Assembly: GCA_002368645.1 (NCBI GenBank)
Contig: DFEE01000022.1
Span: 1 to 15,051, forward strand
Direction: 5' to 3'
DNA: 15,051 nt
DNA from: Bacteroidales bacterium UBA3810
GTDB lineage: Bacteria; Bacteroidota; Bacteroidia; Bacteroidales; Paludibacteraceae
A model generated the notes under the pieces. That model saw nothing but the letters and a program-made list of their open reading frames with translations, had not been told where the DNA came from and did not search any database. A program made the translations under genes and the position numbers. Positions 6,376 to 13,489 of this stretch are shown piece by piece (within the stretch, counting starts at the first letter, position 1; each line of letters starts with the position of its first letter).

Positions 6376-7794
6376 ATGAATACAAATGTAACGAAATTTT
6401 TCTTCTATGGCTTGTCTGTTGTAGTAACAGGGATCCTTGCATTTTTTATCCTGTATAATGCAGGTTGGATTATCGGCGATGACGCAATCGTCATTTCTCA
6501 TACGGGATGGGGACACTTCTTCAATCCCGCTGACACTGTAACGCCTTCGGCTGGTCGGTTCTATCCTTTGGCATATATCATCTACAATATTTTGCCAATA
6601 TTCCAATTATATTCGGTCAATGCACATTTCGGACTACACATGCTTACCTTCATTCTGTTCTGTGTAGTATCGTTATGGATCTGTTATAAAGCTGTAAATA
6701 CCAAGCAACTGACTTGGCAAGATGCTGTATTGGTATTCTCCGCTGCCGTTGTTTGTATAGCTCGTGCATATTGCAACTTTCTCGATGCGTATTCTACCAT
6801 TTGGGTAGATTACACGCTTGTGATGGTATGGGCTTTATGTTGCTACTACGTACATAAGAACCAATCACTAACCGCAATGATTGTTGGTTTGTTAAGCGTT
6901 TCGTGGCTGACTTATTGTTTGGAAACTAACTTTGTATTCCCGCTAACTTATGGAATAATCGGCTTGCTCTTCATGTGGAAGAATTCTAGCAAATTAGAGA
7001 AAGTTTATCATTGGAGTCTGGTTGGTGTTGGAGTAATTTTTCTGTTGTTGTATTTCTTCATTTGTTTCTTGCATATCGAAGAAGCCTACGATGGCGCACA
7101 TGGTTCAGAAGTTACTATTATTGGCAATGCTATCAAAATGTTCATCGCTCAGAAAGTGTTATGGATCGTCCTCTTCCTTGTTTGCTGGCGCGCGTATTAT
7201 ATCATCGTTAAGAAAGACAAGTTTGAATTTTGGGATACTATGTTACTGACAGGCTGCGCGTATTGTTGTGGCTGCGCGGTTATGAAACTCAACTGGGTAT
7301 TATACTACTCTTTGGCTTCATTATTCATGGTTCCTACCATTGTTCATTATATGCATAGATATCTTGGCTCTAAATGGGCATGGATAGTTATGCTTGCTTT
7401 AGCATTGTTCATGTTTCGTAAAGTTCCCGGATATATAACTCAAAATCAAAAAGACAGAAAGGGGACAGCAGAAACCATAGAGGTGTTAGTTAATCAATAT
7501 AAAAATGGCGATACTTTGTATTGGTATGCTCCCGAAGATGATAGAGAGTGGTGTTTTGACTTGGAGTTTCGTGCTTGGCTGCATTCCTGTTTAGAGACAC
7601 AAATTGCATATGAAATGGACGATGAGTTCTACAAACTGCAAGAACTGAAAACTTTTGACTCCATCCCTGGCATTTATATTCTTCCGTGTGAAAATAATAA
7701 GCTATTCCCCGATATCAATGAAATCGTTAGCTCCGCAGGTGAAGTGCTACAGGATGGTGGAGAAAGAGGCATGGCAATCGTAAAAATCAAGTAA
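6376..7794 (+). CDS. Polytopic membrane protein with soluble tail, putative GT-C glycosyltransferase
   Basis: A 472-aa protein with about ten hydrophobic segments in the first 360 residues and a hydrophilic C-terminal part of about 100 residues. The loop after the first helix carries WIIGDDAIVISHTGWGHFF, then GRFYPLAYIIYN. The paired Asp in the first outer loop is typical of GT-C enzymes and related lipid-sugar-dependent transferases. It differs in sequence from the 391-aa neighbour, so the two are not recent duplicates. No named family is recognised. A polymerase or modifying role in the same glycan is an inference from context. ATG at 6376 starts the first membrane segment. A 3-codon ATG frame at 6368 overlaps it. 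The gene ends 2 bases before the aminotransferase. Codon use is AT-rich. Confidence 0.8.
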   Translation: MNTNVTKFFFYGLSVVVTGILAFFILYNAGWIIGDDAIVISHTGWGHFFNPADTVTPSAGRFYPLAYIIYNILPIFQLYSVNAHFGLHMLTFILFCVVSLWICYKAVNTKQLTWQDAVLVFSAAVVCIARAYCNFLDAYSTIWVDYTLVMVWALCCYYVHKNQSLTAMIVGLLSVSWLTYCLETNFVFPLTYGIIGLLFMWKNSSKLEKVYHWSLVGVGVIFLLLYFFICFLHIEEAYDGAHGSEVTIIGNAIKMFIAQKVLWIVLFLVCWRAYYIIVKKDKFEFWDTMLLTGCAYCCGCAVMKLNWVLYYSLASLFMVPTIVHYMHRYLGSKWAWIVMLALALFMFRKVPGYITQNQKDRKGTAETIEVLVNQYKNGDTLYWYAPEDDREWCFDLEFRAWLHSCLETQIAYEMDDEFYKLQELKTFDSIPGIYILPCENNKLFPDINEIVSSAGEVLQDGGERGMAIVKIK

Positions 7795-7796
7795 CT

Positions 7797-9035
7797 ATGG
7801 CAATTCCTTTTAACAAACCGCACCTCACGGGTAAGGAGGCGCATTACATGTATCAAGCCGTCTATAACGGCAAGTTGTCCGGAAACGGAGAGTTTACAAA
7901 ACGCTGTCAGCATTTCTTCGAAGAACGGTATGGTTTCAAGAAATGTCTGCTGACCACCTCTGGCACAGACGCGCTGGAAATGTGCGCCATGCTTTGTGAT
8001 CTGAAACCCGGCGATGAAGTCATAGTGCCCAGTTACACTTTCGTTTCTACGGCGCTCGCTTTCTTGCGCGAGGGTGCCAAAGTCGTCTTTGCGGATTCGA
8101 TGAAGCGCAATCCGAACTTGGACGCGGAAACATTAGAATCTCTCATTACTCCGCGTACGAAAGTCATTGTGCCCGTTCATTATGCCGGTGTGGCGTGCGA
8201 CATGAACGCCATCATGGCCCTCGCCCAAAAGTACAATCTGCTCGTCGTCGAGGATGCCGCCCAAGCGATAGATAGCTACTATAAGCCCTCTACCACCTCC
8301 TCCCATAATGGGGGAGAGCGGTTTGCCCCTTCAGGGGAAAACCCACGGAAAGGGGCTATGAAGCCCCTCGGCTCCATCGGTCATTTGGCGGCGTTCTCTT
8401 TCCATGAGACCAAGAACATCACCGCCGGAGGAGAGGGTGGTTTGCTCGTGGTGAACGATGAGCGTTTTATCCGCCGCGCGGAGATCATCTGGGAGAAAGG
8501 CACCAACCGCGCCGAGTTCTTCCGTGGTGAAGTGAACAAATACGGCTGGGTGGACATGGGCTCATCATTCCTTCCGGCGGAGATAAACGCTGCTTTCCTT
8601 TGGGCGCAATTAGAGAACCTCGATGAGATACAAGCCAAACGCAAACAACTCTGGAATATCTACCACGAGCGACTCTCCAATATCCTTGAACGGTTTGCCC
8701 CTTCAGGGGAAAACCCACGGAAAGGGGCTTTTACCCTCCCGGACATACCGTCTTATGCTACCAATAACGCGCATATGTTCTATCTGATTCTGCCGTCTCT
8801 GGAAGCGCGCACAGCACTCATTAAGTATTTGAAAGAGCATGAAATAATGGCGGTCTTCCACTACCTCAGCCTGCACAGCTCTGCCTATTACGCGGACAAA
8901 CATGACGGACGGGCATTGCCTGAGTGTGACCGTTATGCCGATACGCTTGTCCGTCTGCCGATGTATTATGATTTATCTTTCGAAGACATCGGAACAATCT
9001 GCAATATCATCCATAAGTACTATATAAAAAAGTAA
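7797..9035 (+). CDS. wecE: dTDP-4-amino-4,6-dideoxygalactose transaminase-like (DegT/DnrJ/EryC1)
   Basis: A 412-aa PLP-dependent sugar aminotransferase. Visible are TTSGTDAL (53-60), the PLP-contact Asp153 in VEDAAQ, the Schiff-base Lys206 in SFHETKN followed by AGGEGG, and the WecE-like NAHMFY (324-329) and EIMAVFHYLSLH (349-360). WecE converts dTDP-4-keto-6-deoxyglucose to dTDP-fucosamine using glutamate, and the WecD-like gene in this cluster would acetylate the product. The protein is longer than the usual 375-380 aa because of two in-frame inserts: 26 residues (164-189) just before PLGSIGHL, and about 13 residues (299-311) before TLPDIP. Both carry the same peptide RFAPSGENPRKGA. Neither hits a catalytic residue, so activity is plausible. 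The start lies 2 bases after the preceding stop. Confidence 0.92.
   Translation: MAIPFNKPHLTGKEAHYMYQAVYNGKLSGNGEFTKRCQHFFEERYGFKKCLLTTSGTDALEMCAMLCDLKPGDEVIVPSYTFVSTALAFLREGAKVVFADSMKRNPNLDAETLESLITPRTKVIVPVHYAGVACDMNAIMALAQKYNLLVVEDAAQAIDSYYKPSTTSSHNGGERFAPSGENPRKGAMKPLGSIGHLAAFSFHETKNITAGGEGGLLVVNDERFIRRAEIIWEKGTNRAEFFRGEVNKYGWVDMGSSFLPAEINAAFLWAQLENLDEIQAKRKQLWNIYHERLSNILERFAPSGENPRKGAFTLPDIPSYATNNAHMFYLILPSLEARTALIKYLKEHEIMAVFHYLSLHSSAYYADKHDGRALPECDRYADTLVRLPMYYDLSFEDIGTICNIIHKYYIKK
8283..8369. repeat. 78-base in-frame palindromic insert, copy 1
   Basis: Near-direct repeats AAGCCCTC (8283-8290) and AAGCCCCTC (8361-8369) flank an insert. Removing 78 bases (26 codons) restores YYK joined to PLGSIGHL, as expected for WecE relatives. 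Inside are a hairpin CTCCC (8300-8304) / GGGAG (8312-8316), the 39-base repeat (8319-8357), and AGGGGCT (8351-8357) / AGCCCCT (8362-8368) around ATGA. Insert plus apparent target duplication suggests a small mobile element. Confidence 0.7.
8691..8729. repeat. 39-base in-frame palindromic repeat, copy 2
   Basis: Every base is identical to 8319-8357, starting CGGTTTGCCCCTTCAGGGG and ending ACGGAAAGGGGCT. It falls in the same reading phase, giving RFAPSGENPRKGA again (residues 299-311). The unit holds CCCC-TTCA-GGGG and an outer GCCCCTT / AAGGGGC pair. It sits in the variable loop before TLPDIP and NAHMFY. Confidence 0.85.
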
Positions 9036-9084
9036 TGGCAAAAATGGCAAAAATACCGACAAATTCTATTTTTTGGCCTAAATG

Positions 9085-9116
9085 TTTGCGTATTTGCGCA
9101 AAAATTAGTATCTTTG
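9085..9116 (+). promoter_or_regulatory. Bacteroidota-type promoter for the 138-aa gene
   Basis: TTTG (9085-9088), a 20-base spacer and TATCTTTG (9109-9116). The start is predicted near 9123, leaving a leader of about 215 bases. The leader contains a hairpin GATACG (9188-9193) / CGTATC (9205-9210) and three copies of GAACTAAA (9238, 9260, 9271). No terminator was found between the aminotransferase gene and this promoter. Confidence 0.8.
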
Positions 9117-9324
9117 CGCAGAATTATAGAGTAGGGGAATCTCCTGAAAAATACCTATAAATGGAAATAAAATGAAAAAAATGTACTGATACGCGGTACA
9201 TAAACGTATCGTAGACGGACAGCGAAGAACAAAAGATGAACTAAATATGGATTAAAAATGAACTAAATAAGAACTAAAGAATTATATAAAATAGTAAGGT
9301 AAAAAACTTTAAAAATATAGTAAG

Positions 9325-9331
9325 AAAGGAG
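9325..9331 (+). promoter_or_regulatory. Strong Shine-Dalgarno (AAAGGAG)
   Basis: AAAGGAG lies 7 bases before the ATG at 9339. Most genes in this window lack such a site, as is usual in Bacteroidota, so this one stands out and supports the chosen start. Confidence 0.7.
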
Positions 9332-9338
9332 AAAAAAG

Positions 9339-9755
9339 ATGGCACAAGCAGAATTGAGTCCGGGAATAGACAGTTTGAGAGGAAAACTGGCAGGATCGTC
9401 AGGCTTTCAAGCTCGTTTCAAACAATGGAAAGACGACAGCGGACACGTGATAAAGGTGGGTCCGCAGGAGATCTTCAAGCGTCGGAGCCGCGATTATAAG
9501 CGTAGCCCCAGGACAGAGGCGGAACTGAAACAAGCCAGGCTATGGCAGGAGGTTTGCCGTGAAGCCAGTCAGATCATCAAAGACAAGAACCATCCGCGAT
9601 ACGCTGAGCTGCGGGCTCGATGGAACGCGCAGTTTCGTGAGAAACCGGATGTGTTTCTCAATGAAGGGAGAAATACACCGGTGAAATACGGGATGTTTCC
9701 GGTGTTCGTGCGGATGGTGATACTGAAGGAAAAGAAAGAGCAGCTCGCGCAATGA
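9339..9755 (+). CDS. Basic 138-aa hypothetical protein
   Basis: I recognise no characterised family. The protein is rich in Arg, Lys and Glu, has no signal peptide or membrane segment, and contains a likely helical middle (TEAELKQARLWQEVCREASQ) followed by HPRYAELRARWNAQF. The opening MAQAELSPGIDSLRGKLAG loosely resembles small Bacteroidales proteins of unknown role that begin with an -SI(R/S)GK(I/L)G- segment, some of them prophage-associated. That link is weak. The gene has its own promoter, a leader of about 215 bases and an unusually good ribosome binding site, so it is probably expressed as a single-gene unit. Its stop codon lies within the loop of a 3' hairpin. A nucleic-acid-binding role would fit the charge but is a guess. 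Confidence 0.7.
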   Translation: MAQAELSPGIDSLRGKLAGSSGFQARFKQWKDDSGHVIKVGPQEIFKRRSRDYKRSPRTEAELKQARLWQEVCREASQIIKDKNHPRYAELRARWNAQFREKPDVFLNEGRNTPVKYGMFPVFVRMVILKEKKEQLAQ

Positions 9756-9826
9756 TGCGCGAGAAATGCACGATTTTTGAAAGAAAAAAAGAGAAAGTTC
9801 GCGCAATGATGCGCGAAAAATGCACA
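9728..9826 (+). repeat. Imperfect tandem repeat (about 54 bases) with paired hairpins
   Basis: Two units each hold an A/G-rich run, then a hairpin with an ATGA loop, then an AAATGCAC tail. Hairpin 1 is CTCGCGCA (9744-9751) / TGCGCGAG (9756-9763). Hairpin 2 is TTCGCGCA (9798-9805) / TGCGCGAA (9810-9817). The outer stem base differs (C:G against T:A) and stays paired, as expected if the structure matters. Confidence 0.75.
9744..9763 (+). terminator. Hairpin over the stop codon of the 138-aa gene
   Basis: An 8-bp GC-rich stem with loop ATGA. The TGA stop (9753-9755) lies in the loop. No T-tract follows directly, though ATTTTTG appears 10 bases on, so it may serve 3'-end formation or RNA stability rather than classic termination. 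Confidence 0.45.
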
Positions 9827-9838
9827 GAGAAGATAAGA

Positions 9839-9855
9839 CCGGCATGCAATGCCGG
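9839..9855. repeat. Third hairpin in the 138-aa gene to lon interval
   Basis: CCGGCAT (9839-9845) and ATGCCGG (9849-9855) form a perfect 7-bp stem with a GCA loop. It is unrelated in sequence to the two upstream ATGA-loop hairpins. Confidence 0.5.
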
Positions 9856-9910
9856 GGAATGGACATACAAGAATGCTTAAAATGAAAACTGCCAAAATGT
9901 CATACATAAT

Positions 9911-9965
9911 TAATTGGTATAATAATTGGTATAATTATTGTACAAACAAGGTATAACAAGGTATA
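9911..9965. promoter_or_regulatory. Phased GGTATA repeats upstream of lon, possible operator
   Basis: A perfect 12-base tandem TAATTGGTATAA (9911-9922, 9923-9934) is followed by a perfect 10-base tandem AACAAGGTAT (9945-9954, 9955-9964). Both share GGTATA, whose copies begin at 9916, 9928, 9950 and 9960. Gaps of 12, 22 and 10 bases place all four on about the same face of the helix. No good TTTG / TAnnTTTG promoter is visible before lon. The nearest is TACTTTTC at 9978. Confidence 0.45.
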
Positions 9966-10057
9966 TACAAATACACATACTTTTCAAATCTAATCGTGAT
10001 TATGTTAAATAGTATATAAATGAAAGAAGATGAAGAGAAGATACAATAAGGTGAATT

Positions 10058-12433
10058 ATGGAAGAAAGATATAATATAGAAGAACAAAGGTACTACGAGG
10101 TACTGCCTATCAAGAACACGGTGTTGTTTCCGGGAGTGTTGTTACCTATCGCGGTGTCGAAGAAAAACAGCCTCAAGTTGATCAAGTCGGCGGACAAAGA
10201 AGACCGACCGATAATTCTGCTGACACAGAAAGAAGACAACCAGTCCAACCCGGAAAGCGAAGATCTGTACACGCTGGGCACACTGGCGCACGTGATCCAG
10301 ATCATACCTGTTCCGCAGATGGGCAAAGATACGATGATGACTGTCTTTGAGGGTCTGAAACGTATTCAAGTGACTGATTTCAAAGTCGACGAGAGCGGTC
10401 AGCTCTTGGCGCAAGTGGTCGAGATTGCCGAGCAAATGCCGCTCAAGAGCGACAAGCAGTTCAAGGTGACGGTCGATGCCATCAAAGAGACGGTTCTGAA
10501 GATACTGGACACCCGCGAAGAAGTGCCAACCGGTCTGCAGACCACCATCAAAACGCTCTCGAACGGACCTACGCTGGTGAACTATATCTGCGCAATCTAC
10601 AATATGCCGTCCAAGACCAAACAGGGGTTATTGGAGGTACACTCGCTTTCTGAACGCGCCACCGCCCTACTCGAGTTGTTGGAAAAAGACCTTGCGGAGG
10701 AAAACATCAAAGCCGATGTCCGTCGCCGTACGGCGGAGAAAATCGACCAGAGGCAGAGGGAGTATTTCCTGCAACAAGAGATGGAAACCATCAAAAAGGA
10801 CCTGGGCGACGACAACGACAACGAACAGACAATCAAGGAACTGCGCGAGCGGGCGAAAGAAAAGAAATGGTCCAAGAGCGTGGCAGAGCAGTTTGAAAAA
10901 GAAATAAAACGGTTAGAACACATGCACATGTTCTCGCCCGACTACTCCACCCAACTTGACTATCTGAACACGATGTTGGAGTTGCCGTGGGGCATTTATT
11001 CGGACGATAATTTCGATATGAACCACGCCCAAGAGATTCTCAACAGGGATCATTACGGACTGGACAAAGTGAAACAAAGAATAGTCGAATACCTCGCCGT
11101 ACAACGAATGTTAGCTCTTCGCAGCGACAAGAGCAAGGAAGAACATCCGGTAAAATCCCCTATTCTATGCCTGTATGGTCCTCCGGGAGTGGGCAAAACG
11201 AGTCTCGGAAAGAGCGTGGCGGAAGCTCTCGGACGAAAGTACGCGAGGGTGTCATTGGGCGGTCTGCACGACGAAGCGGAGATCCGAGGTCATCGCAGAA
11301 CTTACATCGGAGCGCTGCCCGGAAGGATTATTGACAATATCAAAAAATGCGGTACGAGCAACCCTGTTTTTGTGCTGGACGAGATAGACAAAATCGGTGC
11401 GGACTACAAAGGCGACCCGACGGCCGCACTGCTTGAAGTGCTCGATCCGGAACAGAACAGTACGTTCCATGACAATTATCTGGATGTCGATTACGACCTG
11501 AGCAAAGTGCTGTTCATCGCGACCGCCAACAGCCTGGAGTCTGTGCCGCGGCCACTGCTCGACCGGATGGAGCTGATTGAGATGACGGGTTACCTGCAGG
11601 AAGAGAAAGAGGAGATTGCCAAAAGGCATCTGATCCCGAAAGAGCTGGCGAACCATGGTCTCAAAGCCAGCCAGATGCGGCTCAAGAAAGACATCGTGGC
11701 ACACATCATCGACGACTACACGCGCGAGTCCGGAGTCCGCAGTTTGGAGAGACAGATCGCCACAATCTGCCGGAAGATAGACACCAAAATCGCCCTCGGA
11801 GAGGATTATAACGTGTCTGTGACACTCGAAGATCTGCGGAGTTATCTCGGACAGGCCCGTTTCAGCCGCGACAGTTGGGAGACCAACAAGTATGTGGGCG
11901 TTGTAACAGGGCTCGCATGGACACAGGTGGGAGGCGAGATTCTCTTCATCGAGACCAGTCTGAGCCAGAGCAAAGCACCGAGCCTGACGCTGACAGGAAA
12001 CTTAGGCGACGTAATGAAAGAGAGCGCGACACTGGCGTTGGGTTATGTGAAGGCGCATGCCAAAGAGCTTGGTATCAAACCAGAGGTGTTTGAGAAAACC
12101 GCTGTACATATCCATGTGCCGGAAGGCGCCATCCCGAAAGACGGTCCGTCTGCCGGTATCACCATGACGACGGCACTCGTGAGTGCGTTCACCAAACGGC
12201 TTGTCAAACCGCGGATTGCCATGACCGGCGAGATGACACTGCGCGGAAAAGTGCTGCCTATCGGCGGAGTGAAAGAAAAACTGCTCGCTGCCAAACGGGC
12301 AGGTATCACGGACATAATACTCTGCGAGGACAACCGGAAGGACGTAGCCGAGATCAATGAAATCTACCTCAATGGCCTCAAACTGCATTATGTACGGGAC
12401 ATAAGCGAGGTAATCAAAGAAGCGTTGCAATAA
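10058..12433 (+). CDS. lon: ATP-dependent protease Lon
   Basis: A 791-aa protein of LonA type, forming a cytosolic hexamer that unfolds and degrades damaged and regulatory proteins. Layout: N-terminal substrate-binding domain (about 11-205, opening YYEVLPIKNTVLFPGV), a coiled region (about 206-290), an AAA+ module with Walker A GPPGVGKT (374-381) and Walker B VFVLDEID (437-444), a helical lid, and a C-terminal protease domain with catalytic Ser698 in PKDGPSAG and Lys741 in GGVKEKLLAAKRAG. The spacing of Ser to Lys is 43, as in E. coli Lon (679/722). All key residues are present and the length is near normal for the family, on the short side. ATG at 10058 is preceded at once by an in-frame TGA. 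Phased repeats and hairpins lie upstream, and a terminator overlaps the stop. Confidence 0.98.
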   Translation: MEERYNIEEQRYYEVLPIKNTVLFPGVLLPIAVSKKNSLKLIKSADKEDRPIILLTQKEDNQSNPESEDLYTLGTLAHVIQIIPVPQMGKDTMMTVFEGLKRIQVTDFKVDESGQLLAQVVEIAEQMPLKSDKQFKVTVDAIKETVLKILDTREEVPTGLQTTIKTLSNGPTLVNYICAIYNMPSKTKQGLLEVHSLSERATALLELLEKDLAEENIKADVRRRTAEKIDQRQREYFLQQEMETIKKDLGDDNDNEQTIKELRERAKEKKWSKSVAEQFEKEIKRLEHMHMFSPDYSTQLDYLNTMLELPWGIYSDDNFDMNHAQEILNRDHYGLDKVKQRIVEYLAVQRMLALRSDKSKEEHPVKSPILCLYGPPGVGKTSLGKSVAEALGRKYARVSLGGLHDEAEIRGHRRTYIGALPGRIIDNIKKCGTSNPVFVLDEIDKIGADYKGDPTAALLEVLDPEQNSTFHDNYLDVDYDLSKVLFIATANSLESVPRPLLDRMELIEMTGYLQEEKEEIAKRHLIPKELANHGLKASQMRLKKDIVAHIIDDYTRESGVRSLERQIATICRKIDTKIALGEDYNVSVTLEDLRSYLGQARFSRDSWETNKYVGVVTGLAWTQVGGEILFIETSLSQSKAPSLTLTGNLGDVMKESATLALGYVKAHAKELGIKPEVFEKTAVHIHVPEGAIPKDGPSAGITMTTALVSAFTKRLVKPRIAMTGEMTLRGKVLPIGGVKEKLLAAKRAGITDIILCEDNRKDVAEINEIYLNGLKLHYVRDISEVIKEALQ

Positions 12434-12451
12434 GCAGCGCTTCTTTTTTTT
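12418..12451 (+). terminator. Intrinsic terminator of lon, probably bidirectional
   Basis: AGAAGCG (12418-12424) and CGCTTCT (12438-12444) form a 7-bp stem with a 13-base loop and lead into a long T run. The stem includes the last lon codons, and the TAA lies in the loop. On the - strand the same stem leads into TTTGATTA, so it may also stop transcripts of the convergent regulator gene. Confidence 0.85.
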
Positions 12452-12467
12452 GATTGTATTGTAAATT

Positions 12468-12863
12468 TTATAGTAGATGATTTGAGAACTCCTCAAACGT
12501 GTTATCAGTGTAATAGACCACAATCCGACTGATTTTCTTAGCGGGAGCCGCAATAGGTTGCGGCTCTTCTTTTGTTACAGGGCGTGCAGACCTGTTCTTG
12601 GAATCGGGTGCCAGCCTGTCAAAAAGCCCTGCTTCCTCTCCCGGGGGCGTGCGCCACATGTCTCCTTTGCCCAAAATCAACCACTCCGGGTTGAGAGTCG
12701 GATAGCGATCCATGATTCGCTTCATTACTTCCAAACTCGGATTGTTACGTCCCGCCATCATATTACTGATCGTGCCCGGCTGTACACGAATCTCCGCAGC
12801 AAACTGCCGAGCCGTCAGATTCAGAGACTGAATAACTTGTTCTATGCGCTCTCTTTCGTTCAT
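12468..12863 (-). CDS. XRE-family helix-turn-helix regulator
   Basis: A 131-aa protein. Residues about 5-60 form an HTH_3-type DNA-binding domain: LNLTARQFAAEIRVQPGTIS with recognition helix PGTISNMMAGRNNPSLEV, then the PTLNPEWLILGKGDMW segment common in Bacteroidales regulators. A Pro/Ser-rich linker follows, and the ending SRIVVYYTDNTFEEF matches the tail seen in many small XRE proteins of this order. Its target is not evident. Autoregulation is common in the family. It is convergent with lon and transcribed from its own promoter 18 bases upstream of the ATG, so the leader is very short. Confidence 0.88.
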   Translation of the reverse strand: MNERERIEQVIQSLNLTARQFAAEIRVQPGTISNMMAGRNNPSLEVMKRIMDRYPTLNPEWLILGKGDMWRTPPGEEAGLFDRLAPDSKNRSARPVTKEEPQPIAAPAKKISRIVVYYTDNTFEEFSNHLL

Positions 12864-12880
12864 ACATTACAAATTTGCTG

Positions 12881-12912
12881 CAAAGGTACAAAAAAATCCC
12901 GATATACACAAA
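12881..12912 (-). promoter_or_regulatory. Promoter of the XRE regulator
   Basis: On the - strand, TTTG (12912-12909) and TACCTTTG (12888-12881) are separated by 20 bases. The predicted start lies only about 10 bases before the ATG at 12863. Confidence 0.85.
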
Positions 12913-13451
12913 TATATGCAGATATTTTTGTGATTATTTTATGTTATTTGTGAATACACACGGTTTTCATCTGTGATTTGCATTTTGTGAGCACTCTCCG
13001 TGGAACATTTTTCCGCAGAGGTATCTTCTCCGTTCACCTATCAGTCATTAGTATGATTATATAGGCAGGTTGTTTTACTATAGATAAAACTCATAATTAT
13101 TTTATTTTATGTATTTTATGATGTTTTGAACACGTAGAAATGCATTAGATTTTACATTTGCGCAAAATAGACTATATGATCAAAAGTGTTAATTTAAGTA
13201 AAACTATTATCTACTGATTTAACGTAAGTTATAAAATAAAAATGCACGCTTGTAAACATATGTTCTATAAGACAAAAAGTGCACTTCTCGAAAGGGCAGT
13301 CATGAAAGGACATACTACTCCACCCTTGCATGTTAATCAGAACAAGACTGTGAAAATCGGTGTGGTTGCTGTTATTCGTGAAACGCAGAATTGTGTGCAA
13401 AATATGCACAAATAGTGTTCACTTTTATTGCTCACAAAAATATATTTTTTT
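12913..13451. other. AT-rich intergenic stretch with little recognisable content
   Basis: No convincing gene or promoter was found. One imperfect hairpin is visible: CTCT (12994-12997) and GTGGAA (13000-13005) pair with TTCCGC (13011-13016) and AGAG (13017-13020), around a CATTT loop. A 57-codon open frame at 13242-13415 is listed separately. Confidence 0.5.
13242..13415 (+). CDS. Possible small protein, 57 aa (doubtful)
   Basis: ATG at 13242 opens a 57-codon frame ending at TAG, starting MHACKHMFYKTKSALLERAV and containing VKIGVVAVIRE. It is slightly basic with no membrane segment. There is no Bacteroidota-type promoter at a sensible distance and no ribosome binding site. It may be a chance frame. 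It is kept because nothing else explains this stretch. Confidence 0.2.
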   Translation: MHACKHMFYKTKSALLERAVMKGHTTPPLHVNQNKTVKIGVVAVIRETQNCVQNMHK

Positions 13452-13483
13452 CTTGCACAGTTCACGGAAATATAGTACCTTTG
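13452..13483 (+). promoter_or_regulatory. Bacteroidota-type promoter of a short transcript
   Basis: CTTG (13452-13455), a 20-base spacer and TACCTTTG (13476-13483). The predicted start is about 13490. A strong hairpin lies about 80 bases downstream, so the product would be short. Confidence 0.8.
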
Positions 13484-13489
13484 CACTCG

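Noticed and set aside
9165..9190. Tiny overlapping frames MEIK and MKKMY as leader peptides
   Set aside because: They are too short and A-rich to separate from chance, and no linked terminator or antiterminator pair was seen.
9540..9907. Overlapping - strand frames of 108 and 112 codons with repeated peptides
   Set aside because: The repeated peptides come from reading the tandem hairpins in reverse. There is no promoter or family.
10020..10049. Nine-codon frame MKEDEEKIQ just before lon
   Set aside because: It arises easily from the purine-rich leader. Nothing supports its translation.
11252..11704. A 150-codon - strand frame, and others within lon
   Set aside because: They lie wholly inside the well-supported lon gene, with no promoter and no domain.
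12640..12660. G/C-rich CTCTCCCGGGGG in the XRE gene as another palindromic insert
   Set aside because: The stem is poor and the encoded PPGEEAG fits the variable linker of this regulator type. There is no match to the 39-base unit.
13158..13195. TTTGCGCAAA palindrome as a possible -33 box
   Set aside because: No TAnnTTTG lies at the required distance downstream.
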